Assembly (NCBI RefSeq): GCF_030815585.1
Contig: NZ_JAUSWY010000001.1
Span: 1,240,001-1,304,000 of the forward strand
Direction of reading: 5' to 3'
Source: Arthrobacter pascens
Lineage (GTDB): Bacteria > Actinomycetota > Actinomycetes > Actinomycetales > Micrococcaceae
Length of the DNA: 64,000 nt
Part shown: positions 52,605-61,398 of the stretch, piece by piece
Layout of the letters: every line of letters begins with the position of its first letter
How positions within the stretch are numbered: position 1 is the stretch's first letter
Program-made: the position numbers and the translations under genes
The notes under the pieces: generated by a model
What the model was told of the DNA's origin: nothing
Database searches by the model: none
Seen by the model: the letters and a program-made list of their open reading frames with translations, nothing else

Positions 52605-53573
52605 ATGCTGAAAAAAGTAGCAGTGATCGTTGTTCCGCACTTCTCGATCTTCGAATTTGGCACGGCGTACGAGGTGTTCGGGATCGACAGATCGGCCCGC
52701 GGCAGCAGCGTCCCGGCCTTCGACTTCCGGGTCTGCACGCCCGAGCCCGGAAACGTCAGGATGAAATCGGGCCTCTCCATGCACGTCAGCCTTGGCCTGG
52801 AAGCCGCTGCGGATGCCGATCTGGTGATTATGGCGCCCTACGGGCGGGACGAGGACGTTCCCGAATCTGTGCTCGAGGCGCTGCGCGCCGCGGATGCCAG
52901 GGGCGCGTGGGTGATGTCCATCTGCTCCGCAGCGTTCGCCTTGGCTCGTGCCGGGCTGCTGAACGGCCGGCGGTGCACCACGCACTGGCATTATTCGGCT
53001 GAGCTGGCCAGCCGCTACCCGGAAGTGCAGGTGGATGAGAACGTCCTTTATGTCCAGGACGGCAACGTGATCTCAAGTGCCGGCACGGCTGCGGGGATTG
53101 ACGCGTGCCTTCACCTGGTGCGGGTGGAGCTCGGCGCCAATGTGGCCGCCGCCATTGCGCGCGACATGGTGGTGCCGCCGCACCGTGACGGTGGCCAGGC
53201 CCAGTTCATCGAACGGCCAATGCCCACCTGCGGCTCGGCGCCGATGGAGGAACTGTTGCGGTGGATGGTCCAGAACCTGGAGCGCGAGCACACCGTGGGC
53301 GAACTCGCGGCTCGCGTGCATATGTCGGCGAGGACCTTCGCCCGCCGGTTCCGGTCGGAGACGGGGGCGACACCCGCCGCATGGCTCAACTCGCAGCGTG
53401 TCCTGCGGGCACAGGAGCTGTTGGAATCCACCGACCTCAACATCGATGAAGTAGCCCGCGAATCCGGCTTCGGGCAATCGGTGCTCCTGCGACACCACTT
53501 CGCCAAGGTGCTGGACACCAGCCCCCAGTCCTACCGCCGCGCCTTCCGGGGCCAGTTGGTCGAAGCGGTCTAG
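52605..53573 (+). CDS. GlxA-family transcriptional regulator (DJ-1/PfpI plus AraC)
   Basis: A 322-residue regulator. Residues ~1-175 are a class-I glutamine-amidotransferase-like domain (VAVIVVPHFSIFEFGTAYEV; MSICSAAFALARAG with the nucleophile-position Cys). Residues ~215-310 are an AraC HTH (EHTVGELAARVHMSARTFAR; SQRVLRAQELLESTDLNID). Ligand unknown. The ATG at 52605 follows the TATAAT promoter by 20 bases. It is convergent with the emfourin gene; the two stop codons share the palindrome CTAG. Confidence 0.9.
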   Translation: MLKKVAVIVVPHFSIFEFGTAYEVFGIDRSARGSSVPAFDFRVCTPEPGNVRMKSGLSMHVSLGLEAAADADLVIMAPYGRDEDVPESVLEALRAADARGAWVMSICSAAFALARAGLLNGRRCTTHWHYSAELASRYPEVQVDENVLYVQDGNVISSAGTAAGIDACLHLVRVELGANVAAAIARDMVVPPHRDGGQAQFIERPMPTCGSAPMEELLRWMVQNLEREHTVGELAARVHMSARTFARRFRSETGATPAAWLNSQRVLRAQELLESTDLNIDEVARESGFGQSVLLRHHFAKVLDTSPQSYRRAFRGQLVEAV

Positions 53574-53899
53574 CCCGTTTCCTGTCCCCGCTCCGGCTTG
53601 GCGCGGGCATCCTCGGACGCTGCGCGGGTGCTGTCCACCAGGACGCGCCACGGCCCCGTGACGGCCTGCTCAGGCAGTGCCGCACGCCGCTGCCCGGCCC
53701 GGATGGAATAGATAAAACGGTCCGGCTGATTCCCCGAAGCTGCTGCCGACGCTGCCCTGACGGTCTTGGGTACGGCGTCCCAGGGGCACGCTTCGACGAT
53801 CGGCTGCCATTGGCTCTTGGCACTCTGCGTCTGGGCGTGCACTGTCCACACCCGGGTCAGTGCGGCGATGCCGCCGCTACGCTCCACGCTGATCTTCAT
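53570..53899 (-). CDS. Protealysin-inhibitor (emfourin)-like protein
   Basis: A 109-residue soluble protein with MKISVERSGGIAALTRVWTV at its start, RFIYSIRAGQRRAALPEQ further on and a conserved TGPWRVLVD. This agrees with the emfourin family, proteinaceous inhibitors of M4 proteases first described beside protealysin in Serratia. It directly follows the M4 protease gene (61 bp), the same pairing. No signal peptide. I take the ATG at 53899, where the conserved region begins; the frame extends to 53956. Confidence 0.82.
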   Translation of the reverse strand: MKISVERSGGIAALTRVWTVHAQTQSAKSQWQPIVEACPWDAVPKTVRAASAAASGNQPDRFIYSIRAGQRRAALPEQAVTGPWRVLVDSTRAASEDARAKPERGQETG

Positions 53900-53960
53900 G
53901 GCCTGGTTCCTGGGCTTTCCTGCAGCCCGGCCGCTGGCTGGCCAGCGGCCGGACATTCAA

Positions 53961-55004
53961 CTAAAGCTTGACCTTCACAGTTTCCCACGCCTGCCGCACG
54001 GCGTCATGCTCTGCGGAGCCGGAACCGAAGAGATCAACGGCAGAGGCCGCTGTTGCCCTGGCAAAGACGCTGAAGGTTGCCCCGGCCGGCAGGGATCCTG
54101 CAGTCAGGGCGTCGTACCAGATCCGGCCGGGAGCCTCCCATGCGTTAGAGCCGACGGCTTCGGCCACTAGGTAGAAGGCCCGGTTGGGAATGCCGGAATT
54201 GATGTGCACCCCGCCGTTGTCCGCGCTGGTCCGCACATAGGAGTCCATGGAATCGGGTTGCGGATCCTTGCCCAGTACGTCGTCGTCATAGGCAGTGCCT
54301 GGGGCCTTCATGGAGCGCAGGGCGGAACCCTCCACCTGGGACGTAAAGAGTCCTTCGCCGATCAGCCAGCTGGCTTCTTTGACGGATTGCTTGTTCAGGT
54401 ACTGTTCCACGAGCACCCCGAAGACATCCGACATCGATTCATTGATGGCCCCCGCCTGGTTGCGGTATGCCAGTCCCGCCGAGTACTGGGTGACACCATG
54501 GGCAAGTTCGTGGCCGATGACGCTCAGCGAACGTGTGAAGCGCTCAAAAACCTCCCCGTCGCCGTCGCCGAACACCATCTGCCGACCGTCCCAGAAGGCG
54601 TTGTCATAGAGCTTGCCGAAGTGCACGGTGGCATCGAGCGGGAGCCCTTCGCCATCGATGGAATTCCGGCCGAAAACGTCGGCATACAGGCGGTGGGTAT
54701 GGCCCAGTCCGTCGTAGGCTTCGTCCGCGGAGGGATCGCCCGAAGCCTTTTCCCCTTCTTTCCGAACAAGTTTGCCGGGGAGGGTTTCGCTGCCGCCGGC
54801 GTCGTAAATAGTCCTGTTGGGCGGGCCTGGCTGGACCTGCCGCGGTCCGGAGGCAGCGGCCGGGGCCGGCTGGGCCCTGGCGGCCTGGACAGACCTGACA
54901 TGGATCAGCGCTTCCTTGGCGGCCCGTGCCGCGGCGGAAAACTGTGGCGCGTCCTGGCGGGCCAACCGCCTCAGCAGGTAGGGCGGAATGATCGAACAGT
55001 GCAT
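53961..55004 (-). CDS. Protealysin-like M4 metallopeptidase
   Basis: A 347-residue thermolysin-family protease. The zinc motif HELAH (in SVIGHELAHGVTQYS) and the third ligand NESMSDVFG are present, as is the catalytic His in DNGGVHINSGIPN. The short propeptide begins HCSIIPPYLLRRLA, the type that defines protealysins, and there is no signal peptide. Family members are made inside cells and self-activate. Its partner inhibitor gene is directly downstream. Confidence 0.92.
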   Translation of the reverse strand: MHCSIIPPYLLRRLARQDAPQFSAAARAAKEALIHVRSVQAARAQPAPAAASGPRQVQPGPPNRTIYDAGGSETLPGKLVRKEGEKASGDPSADEAYDGLGHTHRLYADVFGRNSIDGEGLPLDATVHFGKLYDNAFWDGRQMVFGDGDGEVFERFTRSLSVIGHELAHGVTQYSAGLAYRNQAGAINESMSDVFGVLVEQYLNKQSVKEASWLIGEGLFTSQVEGSALRSMKAPGTAYDDDVLGKDPQPDSMDSYVRTSADNGGVHINSGIPNRAFYLVAEAVGSNAWEAPGRIWYDALTAGSLPAGATFSVFARATAASAVDLFGSGSAEHDAVRQAWETVKVKL

Positions 55005-55545
55005 GGCGTACCCCCTGACGTTGGTTGAAACAGCCTACGAGGGGGCGCTGACAATCCGAGGAAGGCGCACGCGGGCGGCGCGAAGGGACGCTGGGGGCGT
55101 TGGGCCGGACTGGTTGTCGGCTTCGCCATAGGGCGGATGTCGATGCGTTGGCCCGAAGGGGCGCGTTCTTGGCCGGGCTCGTCCAGGTCGCCTGGGTGGA
55201 AGCCAGGATCGCTTTACTGAACGCGCGGTTGGTCGGAGGATATCCACATAGGCCATCTGCTGCGCTGTTATTGTCGGAGGCTGCTGGGATGCTGTGGGTA
55301 TGGAGAACACGGCAGCAGTAGAGGTGCTGGAGGCCGTCGAGGCTTCCGTTGCTGCTGTGGCTGTGATTGTGCGCCGGAAGGGGCCCGGGGGCGGGTCTGG
55401 TATTGATCTGCTGCGGCAACAGGCTGATGACTGGCTGGAGATCCTGGCGGAGGGTGCCCGGCTGCAGGCAAAGTCGGCAGCCCTGATAGTCCGCGCTGCT
55501 GCCGGGTTCGCCGACACCACACGGGCTATGGCGTCCCCGGAGGCG

Positions 55546-55553
55546 TTGCCGCA
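55546..55553. repeat. IS256-family target duplication, left copy (TTGCCGCA)
   Basis: Eight bases repeated at 57028-57035 on the other side of the element, as expected for IS256-family insertions (8-9 bp). Adjacent AG on both sides makes the exact boundary ambiguous by up to two or three bases. Confidence 0.8.
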
Positions 55554-57027
55554 GAGGGTGTCAGATTGATTGTGTAGGAGGGATGTAGTCGCTGGGGTGA
55601 TTGGAGAATCATTGTGGCTATGACTGAACCCCGTGAAGTTCTTCCGGAGGAGTTGGCACGCAGGGCTGCTGCTGCGGGCAGCATGGATGCTTTGAAGGCC
55701 TCCGGCGTGTTTGATGAGCTGATGGCACAGATCGATTCCGGCCGGCTGGAGCTCGATGGCAAGGACGGTTTCATACAGCAGCTAATCAAGGCCTCGCTCG
55801 AACGAGGGCTGCAGGCCGAGCTGTCCGGGCACTTGGGCTATGACAAGGGCGATCCGGTCGGGCGGTTCCTGCCCAATTCGCGCAACGGGTCCTATCCGAA
55901 GACGTTGGGAACCTCTGCCGGGGACGTGGATCTGGCTGTTCCGCGGGACCGTGACGGGTCGTTTATCCCGCATCTGGTTCCCAAGGGAGCGCGCCGGACT
56001 GCCGGCCTGGATGACATGATCATCAGTCTTTACGCCGGCGGGATGACGGTCCGGGATATCGCCCATCATCTGGAGTCCACGCTTGGAACCGAGCTCTCCC
56101 AGGAGACCATCTCGAAGATCACCGACGAGGTCCTCGACGAGGTGCTGGAGTGGCAGAAGCGCCCGCTGGATCCGCTGTATCCGATCCTCTATCTGGACGC
56201 GATCGTCATCAAGGTCCGTGACGGGCACCAGGTCCAGAACCGTGCCGCGCACATCGCCGTGGGCGTGGACATGGAGGGCATCAAGCACGTCCTGGGCATC
56301 TGGGTCGAGGCCAGCGAAGGCGCGAAATTCTGGGCAGGCGTCTGTGCTGAACTGGCCAACCGCGGTGTCAGGGACGTGCTCATTGTCTGCTGCGACGGGC
56401 TGACCGGCTTCCCCGAAGCGGTCGCCGCGACCTGGCCGGCCGCGACGATCCAGACGTGCGTGGTGCACCTGATCCGCGCCTCGATGCGGTTCATCGGCTA
56501 TCAGGACCGGAAAAAAGTCGCTGCGGCCCTGAGACCGGTCTACACCGCCCCGACGGCCGACGCCGCGCAGGAGGCGCTCGATGGCTTCGAGGCCTCCGAT
56601 CTGGGACGGAAGTACCCCGCAACGGTTCGGACCTGGCGCAACGGCTGGGAGAAGTTCACCCCGTTCCTGGCGTTCCCGCCGCCGGTCAGACGCATCATCT
56701 ACACGACCAATGCGATCGAGTCCCTGAATTACCAGCTGCGCAAGATCATCAAGAACCGCGGGCATTTCCCTAACGACCAGGCCGCAGTGAAGCTGCTCTG
56801 GCTGGCCATCTGCAACATCGAAGACAAACGCGCCAAGGAACGGTCAAAACTGGACTCCAAGACTCGCAGCAACCGTTCCAAGACCGTGGACAAACTCGTT
56901 GAGGGCACCTTCACGCAGGGATGGAGTGAAGCCCTTGGCATCCTCGTCCTGAACTATCCCGACCGAATCGGACCCTACCTGAACCGATGAGGCAGCACCT
57001 CACTTACACAAATAACTTGACAGGCTC
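55554..57027 (+). mobile_element. IS256-family insertion sequence, intact
   Basis: A 1474-bp element. Ends GAGGGTGTCAGATTG and, inverted, GAGCCTGTCAAGTTA share 17 of the first 23 positions, including TTGTGTA further in. The single transposase gene fills it. Flanked by TTGCCGCA. The insertion interrupts a DUF222/HNH gene. Confidence 0.9.
55614..56990 (+). CDS. IS256-family transposase
   Basis: A 458-residue MULE-domain DDE transposase of normal length. The acidic residues are in YLDAIVIKVRD, VCCDGLTGFPEAV and TNAIESLNYQLRK. Family features such as RNGSYPKTLGTSAGDVDLAV are also present. The frame is uninterrupted, so the element may still be active. It begins with a GTG at 55614; an ATG follows two codons later. 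Confidence 0.95.
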   Translation: MAMTEPREVLPEELARRAAAAGSMDALKASGVFDELMAQIDSGRLELDGKDGFIQQLIKASLERGLQAELSGHLGYDKGDPVGRFLPNSRNGSYPKTLGTSAGDVDLAVPRDRDGSFIPHLVPKGARRTAGLDDMIISLYAGGMTVRDIAHHLESTLGTELSQETISKITDEVLDEVLEWQKRPLDPLYPILYLDAIVIKVRDGHQVQNRAAHIAVGVDMEGIKHVLGIWVEASEGAKFWAGVCAELANRGVRDVLIVCCDGLTGFPEAVAATWPAATIQTCVVHLIRASMRFIGYQDRKKVAAALRPVYTAPTADAAQEALDGFEASDLGRKYPATVRTWRNGWEKFTPFLAFPPPVRRIIYTTNAIESLNYQLRKIIKNRGHFPNDQAAVKLLWLAICNIEDKRAKERSKLDSKTRSNRSKTVDKLVEGTFTQGWSEALGILVLNYPDRIGPYLNR

Positions 57028-57035
57028 TTGCCGCA
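57028..57035. repeat. IS256-family target duplication, right copy (TTGCCGCA)
   Basis: Matches 55546-55553. Confidence 0.8.
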
Positions 57036-58287
57036 GAGCGGACCGCGCAGGAGATGGCCATCGTCGCCGAGGTCGCGTGCGTTATGACCGTCAGTGAACG
57101 CACCGCCGGGGCACTCCTGTCCGAAGCCTGTGAACTGACAGCCTCGCTGCCCTTGACTCTCGCCGCGTTGCAGGCAGGGTCGATTTCGTGGCAGCACGCC
57201 CGGGCAATGGTCGATGAAACGACCACCCTCGACCCCGCCGGCGCCCAGGCGCTGGAGGCCCATTTCCTGGACCCGGATGCGGGGAACCCGGCACGGAGCT
57301 GCCCGGCCGGGGAGCTCGTCCCGTCCCGGTTCCGGCACAAGGCCAGGACCTGGCGGGAACGCCACCACCCGGACAGCATCGAAAAACGGCACGCCAGGAG
57401 CGCCAAGGACCGGAGGCTCGAGTACGCCCCGGACCGGGACGGCATGGCCTGGCTCTCCGCCTACTTGCCCGCCGACGCCGCCGCCGGGATCTGGAACCGG
57501 GCCACAGCCGCCGCACGGGCGTTGCAGGGACCCACCGAGCCGAGGACCCTCACCCAGCTCCGCGCCGACACCGCCGCGACCTGGCTGCTCGGCGCCGGCG
57601 GCGAATCCGCTTCCGGCCTAAGCACGGCTCACCCAACGGCGGAGAACAGCACCATTGGCGGGGTCGGCACTGGCGGGGTGCCGTCACCGGCCGCGCAGGT
57701 CCTCATAACGGTTCCGGTGTTCTCGCTGCTGGGTCTCACCGACGAACCGGCAGTGCTGGACGGCTACGGACCCATCCCGGCAACCATGGCAGCCCGGCTC
57801 GTCGCCGACGGCGCCGATTCGTTCCACCGGGTCCTGACCGACCCCCGCACCGGAGCACCGTTGGAGATCGGGCGAACCAGCTACCGCATACCCAAAGCCA
57901 TGCGCCAGTGGCTGCGCCTGCGTGACGGCAAGTGCCCGTTCCCCGGCTGCAACAACCACTCCCTCGACAACGAAGCAGACCACCTCCTCGCCTGGAACGA
58001 CGGTGGCACCACCGGCATCAACAACCTCGGCCAACCCTGCCCCAAACACCACAGACTCAAACACACCACCCGCTGGGGACCCACCCCAGCCAGCAAAAAC
58101 GAACCACCCGGCTGGATATCACCATCGGGCCGCCACTACCACAGCGAACAACAGAGCTGGGAACCGACACCCTGGCCTGATGACATCCACAATCTAGACG
58201 CTGGGGAGACTGCAAGTGTTCGTTCGCACGGGTGACGCCGGATCCCCGGGTTGCGACTGTTCGTTCGCGATGGGGTGGGGATGCAGA

Positions 58288-58321
58288 AAACCCCGCCGCT
58301 TTCCCAAGCGGCGGGGTTTTG
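58288..58321. terminator. Terminator between the HNH pseudogene and tRNA-Arg
   Basis: A perfect 15-bp stem (58288-58302 with 58307-58321), loop TCCC, with A-run and T-run at the edges so that it can work in both directions. Confidence 0.88.
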
Positions 58322-58325
58322 TCTG

Positions 58326-58398
58326 TGCCCTCGATAGGATTCGAACCTACGACCTTCTGCTCCGGAGGCAGACGCTCTATCCCCTGAGCTACGAGGGC
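58326..58398 (-). tRNA. tRNA-Arg (anticodon CCG)
   Basis: The minus strand reads GCCCTCGTAGCTCAGGGGAT at its 5' end. The acceptor GCCCTCG pairs with CGAGGGC. The anticodon stem TCTGC/GCAGA closes the loop CTCCGGA with anticodon CCG (codon CGG). The T arm has GGTTCGAATCC. The 3' CCA is not encoded. 73 nt long. Confidence 0.96.
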
Positions 58399-58492
58399 AA
58401 TCCAGGGATCCTACCGTTGCCGGCGGGACGTCCTAGAGCTTAGCAGGAAGGTGGCCTGCAATGGAAAATCGCCGCGTCAGTGCCCCGCGAAG

Positions 58493-60061
58493 TCAGTAGC
58501 CCGCAAACGAGTCCACATGCACCCGCCGTGCGCCTGCCTTCCTTGCTGCGCGCCGCAACGAGGCAACGCTGGCCGGCGAACCGGAAACATACACCTCGCG
58601 TTCGCCGATGTCCGGGACCAAGGCCTTGAGGGACGCACCGTCCAGCCGGACACTGGACGCAGGGGAGCCATCTGGTGACGCGGTTCCGGCGTTGGTGATG
58701 AACGACGGCGGCTCCGAACCGTCCGCGAGCCGGGCCAGGATCCGCGCCCCGGAAGTCCTCAGTTCCTCTGCGTAGCCAATCTCTTCGGCATTCCTGGCCA
58801 GGAGCAGGAGCACCGTGTCACGTTCCTGTGTTGCACCTGAGGCAAGGTGCGCCAGATACGGTGTGATTCCAATGCCGGCTGCAATCAGCAAGACCGGAGT
58901 GCTGGGATCACGGGGAAGGACAAAATCGCCGCCCACGGACGTGGCTGTCACCTGGTCGCCCGGTTCTAAAGCCAGCAGGACCTTCTTGGCCGCGGACAGC
59001 GGCTCAGCAGTCCGTACTCCGAACTTGACAGTGCCGGAATCCGGGGCGCTGGTCAGACTGAACACCCGGCGCCGGCCCTTGCCATCGGACTTGGCGTGCG
59101 GAAGATCCAGTTCCATGTACTGCCCTGGCACAAAGCGCACACGCCGGGAAGGCTCGAAAGCGAACTCGGTGGTGGTGGGGGTCAACGCACGGGTACCTGT
59201 GAATCGCAGCCTCAATCCGCCACGCTGGCCCACCAGGAACGCCAGCAGATTGCCCACCAGCAGGGCCAGTTCGGGCGAGTTGGCCACAAACCCGAAGTTA
59301 TACGGGACGGCGAACAGCACCCCGACCACTGCTGCGAATACCAGCTGCTGCCACCGGCGCGGCGGCAGCGTGAGCGGTTCGGTCAGCATAAACCCAACAA
59401 AAAACAGTAGGGGGCGCTGCGCCAGCGGCTGCCACAGGCCCATACCCGGCGTCATGCCGGCCTGCAGCAGTTCGACGAAGACAATCGCCGTGGCCACCAC
59501 CGTGAAAGCGGCTGCCATCAGAAATTTCCGAGTGCGGTAGAGAACCACGAGGACACCGGGGACCAGCAGCCAGAGCATGGCAGGAGTGGCTGCCCACCAC
59601 GTAGCGATATTAAGCCCCGTCAGGCCGGTCACAAAGGCGCCCGCGGCGGCAGGGTTGAAGATGTGGCGCCCGCGCCAAGCAAGAGCGTATTTGGACGCCG
59701 AGGCCAGCACGCACGCCAACGCCACACCCCACATCTCCAGATCAACAAACGTCGGCCAGAACAGGAAATACAGGAGCAGGCCGGTAATCAGCGACGATTC
59801 GGAGTGCGGGCGGACGCGAAACACGGCCGCCAAGGCCCGGTTGGAGGCATACGTCAGGCCCAGGCACAGCAGCAGATGGACCAGCATCTGCGGAATACCG
59901 AACGTCAGCCAGCCGAGAGCATTGAGCAGGATGCTGTAGGCAGCCAGCGTGGCCAGCACCAGGAGGATGAGACGGTACATCGTGAACCGGCCGAGCACGG
60001 TGTCCAGCCGCGCGGCGGGGGTCAGGGAAGCACGGGTTTTCGGTGCATCAACGGGGTTCAT
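58493..60061 (-). CDS. NqrB/RnfD-like membrane domain fused to ferredoxin-NADP reductase
   Basis: A 522-residue fusion. Residues ~25-285 are about ten membrane helices of the NqrB/RnfD type (GRHIFNPAAAGAFVTGLTGL). Residues ~290-522 are an FNR module: FAD-binding VPGQYMELDL and VFSLTSAP, NAD(P) site LLIAAGIGITPYLAHL, and the C-terminal YVSGSPASVASL. It lacks the SGAT flavinylation motif seen in NqrB, so covalent FMN in the membrane domain is unlikely. Predicted to move electrons from NAD(P)H through FAD across the membrane to the FMN lipoprotein encoded two genes upstream. It overlaps apbE by 4 bp. Confidence 0.85.
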   Translation of the reverse strand: MNPVDAPKTRASLTPAARLDTVLGRFTMYRLILLVLATLAAYSILLNALGWLTFGIPQMLVHLLLCLGLTYASNRALAAVFRVRPHSESSLITGLLLYFLFWPTFVDLEMWGVALACVLASASKYALAWRGRHIFNPAAAGAFVTGLTGLNIATWWAATPAMLWLLVPGVLVVLYRTRKFLMAAAFTVVATAIVFVELLQAGMTPGMGLWQPLAQRPLLFFVGFMLTEPLTLPPRRWQQLVFAAVVGVLFAVPYNFGFVANSPELALLVGNLLAFLVGQRGGLRLRFTGTRALTPTTTEFAFEPSRRVRFVPGQYMELDLPHAKSDGKGRRRVFSLTSAPDSGTVKFGVRTAEPLSAAKKVLLALEPGDQVTATSVGGDFVLPRDPSTPVLLIAAGIGITPYLAHLASGATQERDTVLLLLARNAEEIGYAEELRTSGARILARLADGSEPPSFITNAGTASPDGSPASSVRLDGASLKALVPDIGEREVYVSGSPASVASLRRAARKAGARRVHVDSFAGY

Positions 60062-60930
60062 GTGAACAGTGTCCCTTCAAATCCTGCGGAATAGGCAGCA
60101 CTTCCGTCGGAAAAGACCGTCAGCCAGGAAAAGTCGAAGGTCTGTTCCAGGTCCATGCCCGGGACAAAAAACAGTGCGGTGGCCAGGGCATCGGCCAGCA
60201 GCGTGCTGTCTGCCATGGCCCATGTGGCCACCGCTGTCCTGACCGGGCGCCCCGTGGTGCCGTCCAGCACATGGTGCAGGCCGTCACCCCAGGCCCGCCG
60301 GTTTGATGCTGACGCGCACAAGGCGCCGGCAGTCAGCGGCACCGTGCCGATGGCCTTGGCGGGGTCGTAAGGATGCTCCAGGGCCACGATGACCGGTTCC
60401 GGACCGTTGTTCAGCAGATCTCCGCTGGCATCGATGAGGAATGTGTCCACGCCACAGGACCTGAGCTCCGCGGCCAAGAGGTCCACCAGCAGGCCCTTGC
60501 CGGCCGCGCCGATGTCCAGGACCAGCGGAGCGGACGTAGTCAGCACACTGCCATCCCATGACAGGACGTCCTCCCAGCGCGGTGCCGGCAGTGCCTCGCC
60601 GGCCGGCCGCAGGGAATACGCTGCGTCGTAGCCCAGCCGTTCAAGGCTGCCCCCGATCAACGGGGTCATGGCACCCTTAGTGATCCCGTAGAGCGAACGG
60701 TAGAGGTCGCCGAGGGCTACGGCCTCGACGGGCAGCTCATAGCGCCCGGGCTTCCGGGACATGGCACTGACCGTGGAGTCGTTCCGGAAGCGTGACCAGT
60801 CGCCGTCGTACCGCTCCACGACGGCCAGTAGCCGCACACGCAAGGAAGCATCCAGCGGCCCGGGCGTGGAGACGACCCAATGCGTGCCGATGCCGTCAAA
60901 ACTGAAATCCTCCCACTGCGTGTGCGGCAC
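60058..60930 (-). CDS. apbE: FAD:protein FMN transferase
   Basis: A 290-residue ApbE-family flavin transferase. Features include LVLDIGAAGKGLLVD, FLIDASGDLLNNG and the late GDGLHHVLDGTTGRPV. It attaches FMN to Ser or Thr in extracytosolic targets. I see no signal peptide, so it may act in the cytoplasm or be exported otherwise. It is 3 bp downstream of the FMN-binding lipoprotein gene, its likely substrate. Confidence 0.9.
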   Translation of the reverse strand: MPHTQWEDFSFDGIGTHWVVSTPGPLDASLRVRLLAVVERYDGDWSRFRNDSTVSAMSRKPGRYELPVEAVALGDLYRSLYGITKGAMTPLIGGSLERLGYDAAYSLRPAGEALPAPRWEDVLSWDGSVLTTSAPLVLDIGAAGKGLLVDLLAAELRSCGVDTFLIDASGDLLNNGPEPVIVALEHPYDPAKAIGTVPLTAGALCASASNRRAWGDGLHHVLDGTTGRPVRTAVATWAMADSTLLADALATALFFVPGMDLEQTFDFSWLTVFSDGSAAYSAGFEGTLFT

Positions 60931-60933
60931 TGC

Positions 60934-61398
60934 CTACTTGGCCTCCGACTTGATCTTTTCCACTGCCTGGTTGAATCCGCCGCTGGTGAGGGATGACCCT
61001 GCAACCTTGGACACCTTAAGTTCGTCGATGCTCTTACCGACAACCTGGGCAGCGATGCCGCCGGAGAATTCACCCTGGAATTTGCGCGTGTTCGGATTGG
61101 ACGGGTGCTCGGTGATCTTGACAGCGCTGACCGTGCCCGAGGCGAGCGTCAGTTCGACACCCACAGTTTCCGTCCCGTTGGGCGAAACATAGGTGCCATC
61201 GGCGCTGTAGGTGCCGTCCTTGTAGCCGGAACCACTGCTGGCCAGGGAGGACGCAGTGCCGGTCGGCGTGACGGAGCTGCTGCCAGTTGATGCTGTTGGT
61301 GTGCTCTGCGTGGCAGACGGCGCGCAGCCGGCCACGGTGCCTATCAGGGACATGCCGGCGATCCCGGCGAAAACACTCTTGCGGACTGACGGTCTCAT
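60934..61398 (-). CDS. FMN-binding domain lipoprotein
   Basis: A 154-residue exported protein. Signal with lipobox TVAGC (Cys at 25), a Ser/Thr-rich linker (~26-55), then an FMN_bind domain (YKDGTYSADGTYVSPNGTE; VKITEHPSNPNTRKFQGEF). The usual ApbE target motif (DxxSGAT) appears here as KVAGSSLTSGGF: the Asp is absent and the Thr is Ser. The flavin may still be attached to Ser, or may be bound non-covalently. It heads the operon with apbE and the reductase fusion. Confidence 0.87.
   Translation of the reverse strand: MRPSVRKSVFAGIAGMSLIGTVAGCAPSATQSTPTASTGSSSVTPTGTASSLASSGSGYKDGTYSADGTYVSPNGTETVGVELTLASGTVSAVKITEHPSNPNTRKFQGEFSGGIAAQVVGKSIDELKVSKVAGSSLTSGGFNQAVEKIKSEAK

Larger units (their letters stand above)
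55294..58235 (+). pseudogene. DUF222/HNH endonuclease gene disrupted by IS256
   Basis: The left part (from 55294 or 55300 to 55553) encodes the first ~87 residues (MENTAAVEVLEAVEASVAAV). The right part resumes after the element (57028-58235) with AAERTAQEMAIVAEVACVM and runs to the end. The HNH site is intact: CPFPGCNNH, NEADHLLAWNDGG and CPKHHRLKH. The halves are in different phases across the TTGCCGCA duplication: left reads TTG-CCG-CA, right reads (T)TT-GCC-GCA. Even precise excision would leave a -1 shift, so the gene was probably already broken. Such 13E12-type genes are repeated in actinobacteria. Confidence 0.85.

Noticed and set aside
55100..55321. A 73-codon frame before the DUF222 gene
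   Set aside because: No ribosome-binding site or family similarity, and it overlaps the start of the disrupted gene in another frame.
58326..58493. Genomic-island attachment at tRNA-Arg
   Set aside because: The tRNA is intact and I see no integrase or repeated tRNA 3' end nearby.
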